Source: Anniella stebbinsi
Lineage: Eukaryota > Chordata > Lepidosauria > Squamata > Anniellidae
Length of the DNA stretch: 64,000 bases
Direction: 5' to 3'
Assembly (NCBI GenBank): GCA_029215795.1
Contig: JARDYH010000001.1
Location: 197,973,654-198,037,653, forward strand
The position numbers and the translations under genes were made by a program. The notes under the pieces are model-generated. The model did no database searches. It saw only the letters and a program-made list of their open reading frames with translations, and was not told the DNA's origin. This document shows positions 35,901-46,294 of the stretch, piece after piece (position 1 is the stretch's first letter; each line of letters opens with the position of its first letter).

Positions 35901-38900
35901 CATGATAGTCAAAAACTGCTAACTCTGTAGATACATGGAAGAAGTTGTAGGTGGGGTTTCCCCACTCCCCAACCCCTCTGTGAGAACACAGCTCAGAGCC
36001 TAGGAAGGAACACAAAGGAATCCCTCCTTGAGCAAAGGGAAAAGTTTTCTTTGTTAAAATACTTGTGATCAGGTTGTTCCCACATTAGGCTATTTAGTGC
36101 TGAGGCATTGCTTTTCTACACTCAACAGGAAATGTAATTGCCCCTTCATTAGTCCATTTCTTTTCCTTGTGAGGAAGGTATAATTCCTAATTTCCTTGCA
36201 GTATTTTAATGGTTGCAAAATTGTATTGTTGACCAGTAAAAAATGGAGACAAGAGAGAAAATCAGGGAATAGGAACTGATTGATGAAGGGCTAATTAAAA
36301 GTTCAGTAATGTCCCTGCAGCACCGAAGAAGAAAAAATAACAGGTAAAAGTTCTAAGGGAGGAGGTGCTACTAATGAAAGGTACAGAAGCCCTGAAAAGC
36401 ATCAATAGTATTTTCCCAGGCCATACAGGGTAGGCTGGCATTGCAATTTTTTAAAAAACACTGCAAATCAGATCTGAACAAAGATGGGAGGACAACAGAG
36501 GAAAACACCTGGAATAGTCATAATAAGCGGGTGAACAAAGAATAGCAGACCAAGACTAAAAGGCTAGTGTAGAAACAACCTCAGAATTGAATTATATTTA
36601 CTGTCTGCTATCTAGTCCTGGAGCTACATTTGTTCTTAAATCTTATAATAGGCTGACCATCTGAAAAGGAGGACAGGGCTCATATAACTTTAACAGTTGT
36701 AGAGAAAAGGGAATTTCAGCCAGTGTCATTTGTATGCAATGAGTTCCTGGTGATAGTGCCTCTTCATCACAACAGTTAAAGTTGCAGGGGCCCTGCCTTC
36801 TTTTGTATATGGTCACTCTAGTATAGTGCCTGCAACTTTGACTGTTGTGATGAAGAGGGAATTTTACCAGGAACTAATTGCATACAAATGACACTGGCTG
36901 AAATTCCCTTTTCTCTACAGCTGTTAAAGTTATATGAGCCCTGTCCTCCTTTTCAGATGGTCAGCCTATTTTATAATGAACAGGGCTGATTCATCCCCAG
37001 CAGTCTAAACATAATATAAAATATCGTTCTGGCACAATGACTTGCCTTCCTTCACCATAATATGTCGGCAGCTATTTTTAGAGCAGAAATTGCTGTAGCA
37101 GCCAGAAGCTGAAGTCTCCTAGTTATTAGTATAGGCACAAGGCACTACAAGATGGGAAAGGATCACATCTCCTCTATGATGCCTGTAAGGACAGGCTGCT
37201 GGATCTCATTCCCTGATCATTCTATTTCTCACCCTCTTCCTCCATAAAACATCTACTGCAGCTAAGAGGCATTGCAACACTCCGTTCACCCTTAATTCGG
37301 ATCGGAGCAGTCCCTCCTGAGAAATGCAAGTCGAGCCTTATCCACACATGTCCTTCCAATGTGTTCTCCTAGGCCATCTTTTTTTCCAAGCTGGTATAGC
37401 AGCTGGTGTGAAGGAACCAGATGCATTCCAATATTCCTGACCACAAAATCAGAGCTTGCTGCAAAGATAAAGCTCCATATGCAGCACACTTACTGACAGA
37501 AAGGATCCATTCCCAGGGCCTGGAACTAACCAATGTTTCTTTTTAAAAAAAATAATAATAATAAAGAGCATCAAATGTTGCTTATGTGGAAGTACAAACA
37601 ATTCCACACACACTATTAGTCTGCTATGTAAAATGGCCGTGGGGTTGTACAGCCACATATTCGCATGCGGACCCTAAGGAGAAATAACAAATGTAGAGTT
37701 TGTTGCTCAGCTGTGTGTTTGTGTGTGTGTGTGTGACTGTCTGTCTGCATCAACCTGCCCTTCCCCACAAGCTGGGAGGGAGAAAACGGGGCTGCATCCA
37801 TCATCTTCGAATTACTTGCCTTTCATAATGATCTAAGAACGACTTAGAGCTGATCCACATGCTAGGATTTTAACGTTTTATAAGGGTTATGAAAACTCTT
37901 TGGGCCACATGACGCACTCCCTATAACGTTGTATACCTGAGATTTTTTAAAACTCACTTCAGCTATATACAACGGTTTCACTTTTAATAAATTGTTTTAA
38001 GTAAAATAATGTGCCTTACCGTTTGTGATTCATGGGGGCAGTGCTTCGTTTACTGGTGCCCAAATGCTTAGCAGTGGATTGGTGGGGAAGAAAGCGGGAC
38101 TAAGGAGGAAGTGGGCGAGTGAACTACAACACCCACAATTCTTAGCACTATGCTCATTGAAAGCTAGGGAATGACAGAGGAACTAAGGAGGAAGTGGGTG
38201 ACTGAACTACAACATCCACAATGCCTTGCCCTAAACTCATTGTAAAAACGAAACAGAAAGAGACGGGTCAGAAGAGTGTGTGACTGCACACACTGCTTTA
38301 AAGACTGAAGAATTTTTCTCCTGTAACGCGAGTACTCAGTAATGTGGCCTAAGACATTTTAGAACACACCTATTTGGAACATTTTAAAATACTATTTAAA
38401 ACGTTCCAAGGGACTGTGTAGATAGGCTCCCTGTTTCCTGTGTTCAATCACAGCCAGTGAGATACTTCCAAGAAACTCCCAAGCAGGGCATGAAAACAAT
38501 AGCTGTCCTCCATTGCCCCCACCCCACCCCAGCAACTGGTGTCTAGAGGTATACTGCCTCCGAACCTGGAATTGCCATTTATTTATTTTGAGCAATAGTC
38601 ATTGATAGATTGATCCTCTCAGAAAATGACTAATGCCCGTTTAAAGCCATCCAAGCCAGTGGCAATCACCACGTCTTACATCTGGGAAGTTCAGCTGCCC
38701 CAAACACCTGAACTTTGCTGTGGAAATTCTGCACGCTCCAGAGAAGGGTGGGCTTCACTGGGCCACATTGTCCGTCCACACGAAATGACAGTCAGATCCA
38801 ACTGGCCATGTTTGGATGGGCTGTATGGACTGAGATCAGAAATTCTCCCACAATACACTGGAAAGCACAAGGGATTCTAGGACATCTTGTAGGGACCTTG

Positions 38901-40666
38901 TGATGTTGTGTGAATATGCAGCCAAATGACTTGGGCTTAGCCACTGCCCTGTGAGAATTGAGAATGTGCCCTAGAAGCTAGAGTGCAACATACTCACCAG
39001 TAATTTTACCAAAACTTGTCCACTTCCAAACTCCTCCTCTGTGAATGCCTAGTGGGCTTTTGTAGCCACTAGAATCCACAACAGCCAGTAGGCTGGAGCC
39101 TTTGAACCCATTTAAGAGTTTCAGGAGATAAACCACCCAGAAAAGAGAGATGTTACCCATATTTGTGTAGGCCATAGATTTGTAAGCCACTGTAAGGCAA
39201 CCAAAAATCAGCCATACCGTCGACTACAATAGTTTTCACTCAGCTTCACAAAAGTGGTTGCTTAAATTTGGCATTCCCAGAAATCATTTCGTCCTGTGGC
39301 AAAATAATCGCATTTCCGTTAGGTAGCAGAATGTGGCAGATGGTTGGGTAGTTAGTGCACGAATGATAGTGATAAGGTAGTTATGATAGTGATAAGGTAG
39401 TTATGGTAAAATTCATGACTGTTTTTCAAGACTGGAAGCTTACATTTTTATTTTATGTTAAAGATTTGTAAATTAAATACAGATGCAGAATATGGGACAG
39501 TCAATACCTGCTGTCAATATGCAAAGAACAAAAAATAAGACATTAAAATATTTTTATCTTACTTTTTGTTCTCTGTAAATTTGCTGTTATTGACTGAGTA
39601 AGGGTACTTATGCATGCTCTGCACCTAATTTATCTAGATGAATGGGTTGGATGAATGTCTCTATTTATATGGTATTTTTGTAAGAGACCACTGAAGTAGT
39701 CCCTTGGCTCGAAACACGTTTGGTTTTACTTTGAACAATTGTAATTCATTTTGATTGATTTTGGTTTGAATAATAAAAGAGATTTTGGTTTTCTGTACAT
39801 ATGTATTGCAGTCCTTTTCAGGATGTAGAAACGTATTACATTGTACTCTTGGAAGTCAACTCATTAGACTTACCTTTATCAGAACTTTCCATGATATCAT
39901 ATTATCCCTTCTCCAAACGTTCATCAAGCAACAGTTGGTTGGGATACATTCCCCTTTTTGTTTGTCTTGGTTTAGGCTGAGTTCTCACACCAGACTCTCC
40001 ATCCCACAGCAAAATATCTGGACCTCAGCCTGGACCAATCTAGTTGTGGGTGTGCTCATTTTCTGTTTGAATCTTGGCAAGATGTGGGATAGCCATCTTT
40101 CAGGGATGCTGAAGCTGCATCCTACACTGCAGACCCTGCAGTGACAGGGGTGGGGGTGGGGAGGAATCCTTCATCTCCAAGGCCCCTTCCATTTTCTAAA
40201 ATATTCTGAATGAACACTTTTGTGTTGTCGTTTTTAGTACTGGCACTGTAGCCACAAATACACCTCAGTGGAAATGCGTGGGGATCACTTTATGGTCAAG
40301 GATTTCCTTTCTTTTTCCTGTCCAATCACCATACTGTAGTGGAATGGAGGGGTTGGAGAGAACAACCTGAAGTGGGTTTGCCAAGGCCAAATGCAAACTA
40401 ACCCAGTGGGGATAGTGCTGTTGGCCTACCATACGAGGACTGAAACATTTTTCGACTTATGTCTCGAGAGGAAGACTCACCTCTGTCCCTGAGGCAATAC
40501 GGACAATCATTCTACCATACATTTTAGGGAGTGGAGGAGGAAAAAAATAAAAGTTGGGATCTTCCATTTTAGTACAATTTTGTACAAAATCCATTGCATG
40601 TTGCAAAAGATTGCCTAACAAGTCATTTGTGGTTTAAACAGGAACCACAGATTATAAAACAGAAGC

Positions 40667-40717
<51 letters not shown>

Positions 40718-43700
40718 AACCAGGCACTGTTAATCAGATGTGAACTGAAGCAGATCAGTCGCATGAAATTGCAACACTGAGCCTATCTACACACGCAGGA
40801 TAAAACATTTTGGAAACTGTATATGCAGTGTGACCTGGGCCCCAACAGTTCTCAAAACTGTTATAAACCGTTTTAAACCATTTTAAAGCAGTAGTGTAGA
40901 TAGACTCACTGTGTTCCTGCCCTTGAGTGGCAGTCTATAGAAAACCAGTCTATCAGTTTATACAAAACTCCACAGGTGAGAACGAAATACCTGGAGGAGT
41001 CTGGTGATATCGGGGGTGGGGGAGCCCGTATCCCCATTACATTTTCCCAATCAAAGTCCACTCCATCCCACCTACCCAACCCAAAGCTTCTGTTTGCCTT
41101 TGCAGATACTATACAGGTGCCTGTAGGTTCCCCTCCCCCCCTACAAAGCAAAACATAGCTTGGAGCAGGAGAGCAATTTAGATTAGAAAAATGCTGCAGG
41201 ACAGGAAGGTTAACTGGCTTCCCCTGCACCATCTGATGATGGGGAGAAGATGCTAAAAAAAATCACACCATTATTAAATGGCAGGCAGAGTAGACGTGGG
41301 GGAACTTTTCCACCTGCCTCCCAAAAGCTGACGTCTGGGACGCCCAGTGATGTTGATTGTAGGAGCCTCAGGACTGATAATACTTTGTTCATGTATGGAA
41401 TTCTTTTTCATAAGGTATGATGGTGGCCACACTAGCTTAGATGGCATTAGAAATGGATTAGAAATAATTATGGGGCATGGCCTTATCAATGCCTATTACC
41501 TGGAAAGCTAATAGAAACTCCAAGTTCAGTCGCAGTGTATCTCTGAGTAGTAAATGGTGGAAAGAAGCAACACAAGGGAATGCCCACCTCCTTCATGCCC
41601 TGCCAGAAGCTTCCAGGTGCGTCCGGCTAGTCATTCTTGAAAACAGGACGCTCAGAACTTTGGCCTCACCCAGAAAGGTAATTCTCACATTCTTAATGGG
41701 ATTGAAGAATTCGGAGTTTAGAATCCTTGAAGGGTGATATCCAGAGGTTTGGGCAAATTGAATTAGGAGAGTTCAAATTTACCGTCAGAAACCTGGAAGC
41801 ATTTACAATCGACACACTTGGCGAAATAGCTCATTTATTCTGGAGATTGTATATAACCAGAATATGGATTCCCCACCCACCCCACCACTGATTCTATATT
41901 GGCTTAGTTTCCCCTCCGGAAGAGCATTTTTAAGATCCAAATTTCTCAACTGCATTTTGAAATAAACCGTCTCACCCCAAAACAACCCTGCCTTGCACCA
42001 TTATTTTTGCCAGCATCTTAAGTAAAGCGCCTCTCATTTCACCTGCGTAACAGCCATTTTGCAGATGAGACACCGAGGCCAAGGTCTGCTGAAGGACACC
42101 ATGAAGCAAGTACATTCCTGAACTGGGATTTGAACTCGGGCCCAAGATTTACTGATGCATCCACTGCACCACAATGGGCCTAGCTTGGCCCACAGTGGTT
42201 ACAAAATACTTATGTTGTTATCCATCATCATTGTTTAGGAAGCCATTTAAAGATTGCTGTTGCTGCTTACTTGCTCTGACTATCATTTTATGGTATCTAA
42301 ACTCTACTGGTCAGTTTAGTACAGCAAGCTGAAACTTATCTGTCCAAGGAAGGTATAAGGAGCAAAAACAGATGAATTCTTAAGAAACAGGGATAACCAA
42401 ACATAAATATACACAGAGCCCTTAATTAGGAGAGAAAATGCAAGGAATAGAAAGGGCCCTTTTGATGCCCAAAGTTGTTCAAAATGCTAGTTCTCCTTTT
42501 CTAAACCGGACCGATCTACGCCAAGCAGGATACGACGTTTTGAAAACTGTATATGGAGTGTGTCCTGGGCTCCAACAGTTGTCACTACTGTTATAAACTG
42601 TTTTAAAGCAGTAGTGTAGATCCTGCCCAACACTTTTAACAATAACCTTGGTGTCATCAGCTCAATGCAGAGGACACGCTTGTTTTTCCTTTTTGTTGTT
42701 TTTGCCTGTCAATATTTATATTTATGCTGCCATTTAAAACATCTGGCATTATAGTCTTGTTCCTATACGTTGGATCTTCTTTTGTGTGTGCTTTCTGGCT
42801 GAGGGCCCCTCTCTCGTGTGTGTTTGCCATTTAAAACAAAGCTTAAAAAGTGGGTTCACATATCAGAGACTTCAGAAATTTGAGATCACCATTGCTAATC
42901 ATAATAATTTGCAAAAGCCCTTGCATTCTAACGTGTCCCCAGGAATGACACGGCACTTGGAAAAGTCACATTGAAGAGCTGATAACAAGAAAAAGCGCTA
43001 GCTAAGCAGGAGAAATTCAACGTCTTATAGATGCGCTGAAATCTTAACACGTTCACAAACAAAGCACTGTTGTTATTTGGAATCTGTACAAATACACTGT
43101 TTATTTATTTTAGATATTAATTTATGCTCAACAAATAATGGCCACTATTCTCCTCAAACACACTGATCACGTATCACAAGGACTGTGACCAAACTATATA
43201 TTTGATCATTTTCCCTCTGTTAATGGAAACAAAGACATCAGTGAAACAAATATTGTTTTGTGCTACTGTAACATTGGGTATTCTCTATAAAATAGACAAG
43301 TGAAGAGAAGAGCCAAGAATGCAGTTCATTTTCTTAACAAAAGAAAAGGAAAGGACTTCATCCATGTGCTCAGAAGTCCTTATATGCCAAAGGAATAATT
43401 TCCAATTTGTGCATGGCGGCCTCCCTCAAAGCCAGCACTCTCCAGATGTGCTGGACTACAGCTCCCATCAACCCCAGACAGCATGATCATTAGCTGGGAT
43501 TATAAGAGCTGTAGTCTAGCACATCTGGAGCGCACCAGGTCAGTCCACACTTAAAGAAATCTTTAAATACAACTGTCTTCAGGCTAGTCATTTATGAATA
43601 TATGTGGTACACTTATGCTCTGCTCTTCATCCAAGAATCTCAGAGCATCTTATTTATGGTTCCCAGCTGGCTTTTCATCCAAGGCCCAAGACCTGCTTCC

Positions 43701-43995
43701 CTTCATCTGCCCTCAGAACACTGTTTAAAAATATGCAACAAATTAAACAGACATTTTAAAGTATGTAACGGTGACACTTTATTAGTGTCCAAGGATGGCA
43801 CCCTTATTTTCAATCCCATATTATTTTGTACACAGGGCAGCCCAATCCTGAACATGCTTGTTTGGAAGTCCCACTGAATTAAAAGGGTTTACACCAAAGT
43901 AAGTGTGCATAGGCCTGGATCCTATGCACAAGTAAGTATGCACTGGATCCAGTCTTAATTTAACAACTGTCTGAGAGATTTTTCCATGCAGGGAC

Positions 43996-44030
<35 letters not shown>

Positions 44031-44102
44031 AATGATTGATTTACCTGCTTTACAGGTGAGCTGAATACTGCTGAGTGCAGTAAGAAGGATCCAGAAGATC
44101 AT
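23105..44102 (-). CDS. CD28: CD28 T-cell co-stimulatory receptor, four coding exons (whole gene span)
   Basis: CD28 is a disulfide-linked homodimer on T cells. It binds CD80/CD86 on antigen-presenting cells and gives the second signal that accompanies T-cell receptor engagement. Joining exons 44102-44045, 26670-26311, 25203-25097 and 23245-23105 gives 666 nt (221 residues plus stop; human 220) with GT/AG at every junction. Domain order: signal peptide about 1-19, V-type Ig domain about 20-138, stalk with Cys143, transmembrane about 150-175, tail 176-221. Diagnostic matches are NQTDIYFCKIEV before the binding loop, IHVK at the end of the Ig exon, and the AYRS C-terminus. Introns are 17,374, 1,107 and 1,850 nt. 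Oddities: IDPAPY replaces MYPPPY, YLNV replaces YMNM, the ITK-type PRRP and distal PYAP motifs are gone, and there is an extra Ig-domain cysteine (87 and 92). ICOS was considered because of the D in the loop, but the tail and Ig framework are CD28. No frameshift or premature stop is seen. Confidence 0.93.
24213..24556 (+). mobile_element. GCGC-rich MITE, copy 3, in CD28 intron 3
   Basis: 344 bp from GGTGCCTCTATAAGAGG to CCTTGTAGAGGGGACC. The shared frame starts at 24320 but is shifted after about 49 codons by loss of the second half of the duplicated CGCCGCCTC block. Confidence 0.76.
24775..24910. repeat. Palindromic CAGATGTT repeat, copy 4, CD28 intron 3
   Basis: GATGTTGTTGGGCTCCAGAT on the left, then GCAGCCCAACAACATCTGGA on the right arm. 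The left part contains an extra duplicated CCAGATGCTGTTGGATTGC. Confidence 0.55.
25097..25203 (-). CDS. CD28: CD28 coding exon 3: stalk and transmembrane segment
   Basis: A 107-nt exon with a pyrimidine-rich acceptor (gcgccag) and donor TTGG|gtaagg. It starts in phase 1 (completing Glu140) and ends on a codon boundary after Trp175, as in human CD28, where the exon also ends on Trp. Stalk Cys143 lies where the inter-chain disulfide of CD28 forms. Residues about 150-175 make one hydrophobic helix with the YS(V/L)L(I/V)T pattern of the human segment, ending in CYCW before the lysine-rich tail. The exon is too short to stand out as an ORF and was found by reading between exons 2 and 4. Confidence 0.9.
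25707..25795 (-). mobile_element. Short L2-type LINE 3' end inside CD28 intron 2
   Basis: ATTTATTTATTTGTTTG followed by TATACTGCCCATTAGCCAAG and GCTCTCTGGGCAGTGC resembles the tail of the copy at 4.1 kb. Minus-strand orientation, no coding remnant. Confidence 0.55.
25848..26242 (-). repeat. Hairpin repeat family, copy D, in CD28 intron 2
   Basis: Hairpin 26151-26172 with 26192-26209 (GGTGGCTGCG pairs CGCAGCCACC). AAGTCCCCGACTTTTTAAA and GGGGAAAAGCCCC are family boxes. Ends about 70 bp from the exon 2 donor. Confidence 0.55.
26311..26670 (-). CDS. CD28: CD28 coding exon 2: V-type immunoglobulin domain
   Basis: A 360-nt exon (human about 357) preceded by a good polypyrimidine tract and cag acceptor, and followed by AAAG|gtaaaa; both flanking introns are phase 1. 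It encodes residues 20-139. The Ig-fold cysteines are Cys42 and Cys115 (the latter in YFC). Cys68 pairs with Cys87 or Cys92; the CD28 family normally has one cysteine in that last position, so one is supernumerary. Potential N-glycosylation sites are N37, N43, N73, N95, N108 and N128; N108 (NQT) is also in human CD28. The ligand loop at 120-125 reads IDPAPY, while bird and mammal CD28 and CTLA4 carry MYPPPY and ICOS FDPPPF. Confidence 0.94.
26951..26981 (+). repeat. (CA)n microsatellite in CD28 intron 1
   Basis: About 15 CA units, followed by TGTATATATG, 280 bp upstream of exon 2 on the transcript strand. Confidence 0.9.
27125..27590 (+). repeat. Hairpin repeat family, copy E
   Basis: GGCTTCGAAATGGCGGCAG (27158-27176) pairs with CTGTCGCCATTTCGAAGCA (27192-27210), then AAAAAAAGTGGGGCATTTAG. 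Colinear with copy A at 6.8 kb. Confidence 0.6.
28070..30560 (-). other. CD28 intron 1 segment, no gene or recognised repeat
   Basis: Contains a G run at 29571-29587 and scattered short ORFs. Nothing supports an exon. Confidence 0.5.
30562..30915 (-). mobile_element. GCGC-rich MITE, copy 4, in CD28 intron 1
   Basis: 354 bp from GGCCCCCTCCACAAGGAT to CTCTTGTGGAGGTACC, reversed relative to copy 1 and about 95% identical to it by eye. Flanks CCCT on each side suggest a short target duplication. The shared frame is intact (about 30808 down to 30563). Confidence 0.76.
30916..34607 (-). other. CD28 intron 1 segment, no gene seen
   Basis: AT-rich with many short ORFs. 33715-34470 contains plus-strand frames (33782-33973 and 34221-34469) that may be a decayed retroelement, but no diagnostic motif remains. 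Confidence 0.45.
34608..35071. mobile_element. Palindromic hAT-type MITE, rearranged dimer, copy 3
   Basis: Starts TAGGGTGACCAGATAAAAT and ends ATTTTATCTGGTCACCCTA, but contains one and a half copies of the 320-bp unit. An internal AGCCTAC|TAGAGTGACC junction lies at about 34853 and the left arm is partly deleted. No matching 8-bp flanks, consistent with recombination between copies. In CD28 intron 1. Confidence 0.7.
35240..35790 (+). mobile_element. CR1-like LINE fragment: endonuclease remnant joined to 3' tail
   Basis: 35245-35690 decodes, with breaks, to an APE-type endonuclease remnant: GYKLYRNDREEFTGRDVALYMKEG, then LGIRYHPPDK, patterns of CR1/L2 endonucleases. From about 35700 it passes directly into the CR1-type terminus (ATGCTGGACTAGATGGAC... 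GATCCAGCAGGGCTC). The reverse-transcriptase domain is absent, so the copy is internally deleted. Confidence 0.65.
36649..36968. mobile_element. 320-bp palindromic hAT-type MITE, copy 4
   Basis: Full-length copy in CD28 intron 1, bounded by TAGGCTGACCATCTG / CAGATGGTCAGCCTA. Target duplication TCTTATAA / TTTTATAA, seven of eight bases. Confidence 0.82.
37848..38432. mobile_element. Possible MITE with GAGC..ATC.ACA ends and an internal tandem duplication
   Basis: Starts GAGCTGATCCACATGC and ends GTGTAGATAGGCTC, similar to the ends of the 140-bp family. ATAACGTT and AACGTT boxes lie near both ends. The interior carries the duplication at 38098-38250. Confidence 0.4.
38098..38250 (+). repeat. 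Tandem duplication of about 78 bp
   Basis: ACTAAGGAGGAAGTGGGCGA then GTGAACTACAACACCCACAA is repeated as ACTAAGGAGGAAGTGGGTGA then CTGAACTACAACATCCACAA, followed in both by a CTCATTG box. Confidence 0.75.
39362..39405 (+). repeat. Two-unit tandem repeat, 22-bp period
   Basis: ATGATAGTGATAAGGTAGTT occurs twice in a row. Confidence 0.85.
40672..40715 (+). repeat. (GA)n microsatellite, CD28 intron 1
   Basis: About 21 GA units between CTCACAA and ATTAACC. Confidence 0.92.
40775..40913. mobile_element. Small MITE (about 140 bp), copy 1
   Basis: GAGCCTATCTACACAC and GTAGTGTAGATAGACTC are imperfect terminal inverted repeats. The core has ACTGTATATGCAGTGTG and CTGGGCCCCAACAGTT. Possible ACT flanks. 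Confidence 0.55.
42050..42182 (+). mobile_element. MIR-type SINE, old and diverged
   Basis: TTTTGCAGATGAGACACCGA GGCC, then CTGGGATTTGAACTCGG and a terminal CCACTGCACCAC match the core of MIR elements (gatgagga..ctgaggcc; gggatttgaacccagg). In CD28 intron 1. Confidence 0.6.
42505..42633. mobile_element. Small MITE (about 130 bp), copy 2
   Basis: Same core as 40775-40913 (GAAAACTGTATATGGAGTGT, CTGGGCTCCAACAGTTG, TTTTAAAGCAGTAGTGTAGA) with degraded ends. The two copies are 1.6 kb apart in CD28 intron 1. Confidence 0.55.
43420..43540. repeat. Palindromic CAGATGTG repeat, copy 5, CD28 intron 1
   Basis: CTCCAGATGTGCTGGACTAC then AGCTCCCATCA pairs with AGAGCTGTAGTCTAGCACAT then CTGGAG. It lies 500 bp downstream of exon 1. 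Confidence 0.55.
43999..44028 (+). repeat. (GA)n microsatellite next to the CD28 exon 1 donor
   Basis: About 14 GA units on the plus strand, hence (TC)n in the CD28 transcript, starting 16 nt into intron 1. Confidence 0.92.
44045..44102 (-). CDS. CD28: CD28 coding exon 1: start codon and signal peptide
   Basis: Encodes residues 1-19 and the first base of codon 20. The ATG at 44102-44100 has A at -3, a favourable initiation context. The peptide is short and hydrophobic and ends LTCKA, with likely signal cleavage near Ala19. It resembles the human leader, which also carries an SIQ(V/L)T stretch. The donor is GCAG|gtaaat, so the intron is phase 1 and joins exon 2 to make Glu20. A (CT)n tract on the transcript strand begins 16 nt into the intron. 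The 5' UTR and promoter would lie above 44102; no convincing TATA box is seen there. Confidence 0.85.
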
Positions 44103-44832
44103 GTTGTTAAAAGATGGGCAGGACTCCTTGATCCCACAGAAATAGAGCCGAAGATTGTGATGGGGAGAAAGTACATCACCCTCTTGGGTTCAAGAGTCAG
44201 CCGCCTCACAGATGTTGTTCGCATCCTTTCCTCATAGTAGCATATAAATTGCAGACGCGTCAAACCACTTCGTGGCAAACAGGAAATCGAGCTCTTTGAT
44301 GACTTTACCACTTTTATCTTTGTTTATTCATGCTTTTTTTCTACACTCCTATTTCCCCTGCTCATTTCCAGATCAAATAAGTTCAGTTGTAACCTACATC
44401 CTGGTCTGAACTGAGTCACAGACAGGAAATGCCACCCACCCATCCCCCATAAAACTCCTATGGATGAGGTTCGGAGCCCAGTTAGAACAGGGCACTGGCA
44501 CCCAGGGGAGAGTTTAACGTGGTTAAGATGAATACTCCTCTGCAGCCAGTCTGTGGCCATAGCCCTGGGGCAGGCAGGATCTTATCCTGCTTTCCCTTAC
44601 CTGCCTCCCTCAGCAAGTGCATCTCTTGGAGGGCAAAGCTATACCCACCATGGAAGCAGGCAAAGCAAAAAAAGTATGCCAGCTCCACCCCTCTTGAAGA
44701 GTCCATGCCCAAAATGGTCATGGCCCCCAGTTTACTTCAGGTCCTTCTCTCTACAACAAATTTGAATAGTTCATTTAAGCCAACTGGTTAAATGCAATCA
44801 CACCTCCCTCCCCCAAACAAACACTCATACAT

Positions 44833-45078
44833 TAGGGTGACCAGATAAAATCCAGGTCACAGCTCATTTAACTTTCAACCGTTGTAGAGAAAAGGAAATT
44901 TCAGCCAGTGTCATTTGTATGCAATTAGTCTCTGGTGAAATTCCCTCTTCATCACAACAGTTAAAGTTGCAGGGGCCCTGCCTTCTTTTCTATATGGTCA
45001 CTCTAGTATAGTGCCTGCAACTTTAACTGTTAACTAATTGCATACAAATGACACTGGCTGAAATTCCCTTTTCTCTAA
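44833..45078. mobile_element. Palindromic hAT-type MITE, copy 5, right end replaced
   Basis: Starts TAGGGTGACCAGATAAAAT about 730 bp upstream of the CD28 start codon and stops at CCCTTTTCTCTAA, where another element (45079 onward) begins. The right-hand terminus is not recovered further on, so it was lost. Confidence 0.72.
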
Positions 45079-45690
45079 TAGGGTGACCATCTGTCCGGTT
45101 TTGTCCTGACAAGTCCTGAAAAATGGGGAGAAATCTGAATCTGGGGGAAACCCTTTGTTTGGGCCCCAAATCCGGAAAATTAGCCCCCCAGGAAAGGCCC
45201 GTTTTGGGCCTTTCCGGTTTCAGCCTACCGAGGCCTGCTAAAGCCAGGTCCGGGTTGCTAGAGGGCGGTCGCCATGGCGACAGCCTTCTAAGACCCCAGA
45301 GCTGGCTTCAGCAGGCCTCAGAAGGCCCGTTTCGCCCACTTCCGGTTTCGGCCTTCCGAGGCCTGCTGAAGTCAGCTCTGGGGTCTTAGAGGGCAACCGC
45401 CCTTGAGAAACCTGGACCTGGCTTCAGCAGGCCTCAGAAGGCCCGTTTCGCCCATTTCTGGTTTTGGCCTTCTGAGGTCTGCTGAAGCCAGATCCGGGTT
45501 GCTAGAGGACAGCTCCTCCCCCACGCTATCCGGGCCTTGTTCTTGGTCGATGCGACCATGCCAGCCAATAAAAGTCACAGATTGGCCCAGGGAAGAGGCT
45601 GAAATTATGCAGGCCTGCACTTCCTGGAAGCGATTGCAGGCAGTCTGGGAGTAGTCTTTTTCAGCAAAGTGATGCAAACACAGTATTTTC
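45079..45690. mobile_element. hAT-end repeat with internal long palindromes, right end unknown
   Basis: Left end TAGGGTGACCATCTGTCCGG, a terminus of the same type as the hAT elements nearby. The body is repeated GAAGGCC/GGCCTTC and CTGGCTTCAGCAGGCCTC boxes that pair into two long hairpins (about 45286-45396 and 45415-45512). A matching CACCCTA right end was not found; the 45690 limit is a guess. Confidence 0.55.
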
Positions 45691-46294
45691 CTCTATTTTT
45701 ATTCCCCCCTGTTCATGGTATTCTTGAAATTTGCCTTATGGTTTTTTTACCCCCTTTTAGACTAAATGCTTCAAACTTGCTTTGCTCGATAACTTAATGT
45801 TTTTTGACATCAGGATTCCCCCCCTTTCCCTGTAGATTTATAAGAAATTACTGCCTCACCAAAGCTTCATATACTTCCCAAAATAAACATCCTGACAACA
45901 GAGAGACACACCTGGTATCATATATTAGGTAGAGAGGGAGCAGGTATGGGGAGTTGACTTCACTCTTCTCTGCCGAAAAAATATACCTATTAGAATTTTG
46001 AAACTAAGATCTGGTGCCTGAGTTTTGTTTTTCTCCTCCTCCCTCTCAATCCCTTTTCCTTTTGTGTTATGTCTTTTAGATAGTAAGCCTAAGAGTGGGG
46101 ACTGTTTTATTATTAATCTTTGTAAGCTGCTCTGGGAGACTTTTTTGGCTGAAGACCAGGGTAAAAATATTGTAAATAAATGTATCTAACAAGCAGAACT
46201 TATACTATTCCTTCTGTTAGCATGTTTTAAGGCTGCAGTGTTAAGCATGCATACTTAAATGTAAGCTCTGTCAATTTCAGTGGAGCTTCAAACC

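Noticed and set aside
44103..44350. TATA box for CD28 in the AT-rich stretch near 44243.
   Set aside because: On the transcript strand the motif reads TTTATATG rather than TATAAA, and mammalian CD28 promoters are not TATA-driven; not enough to call.
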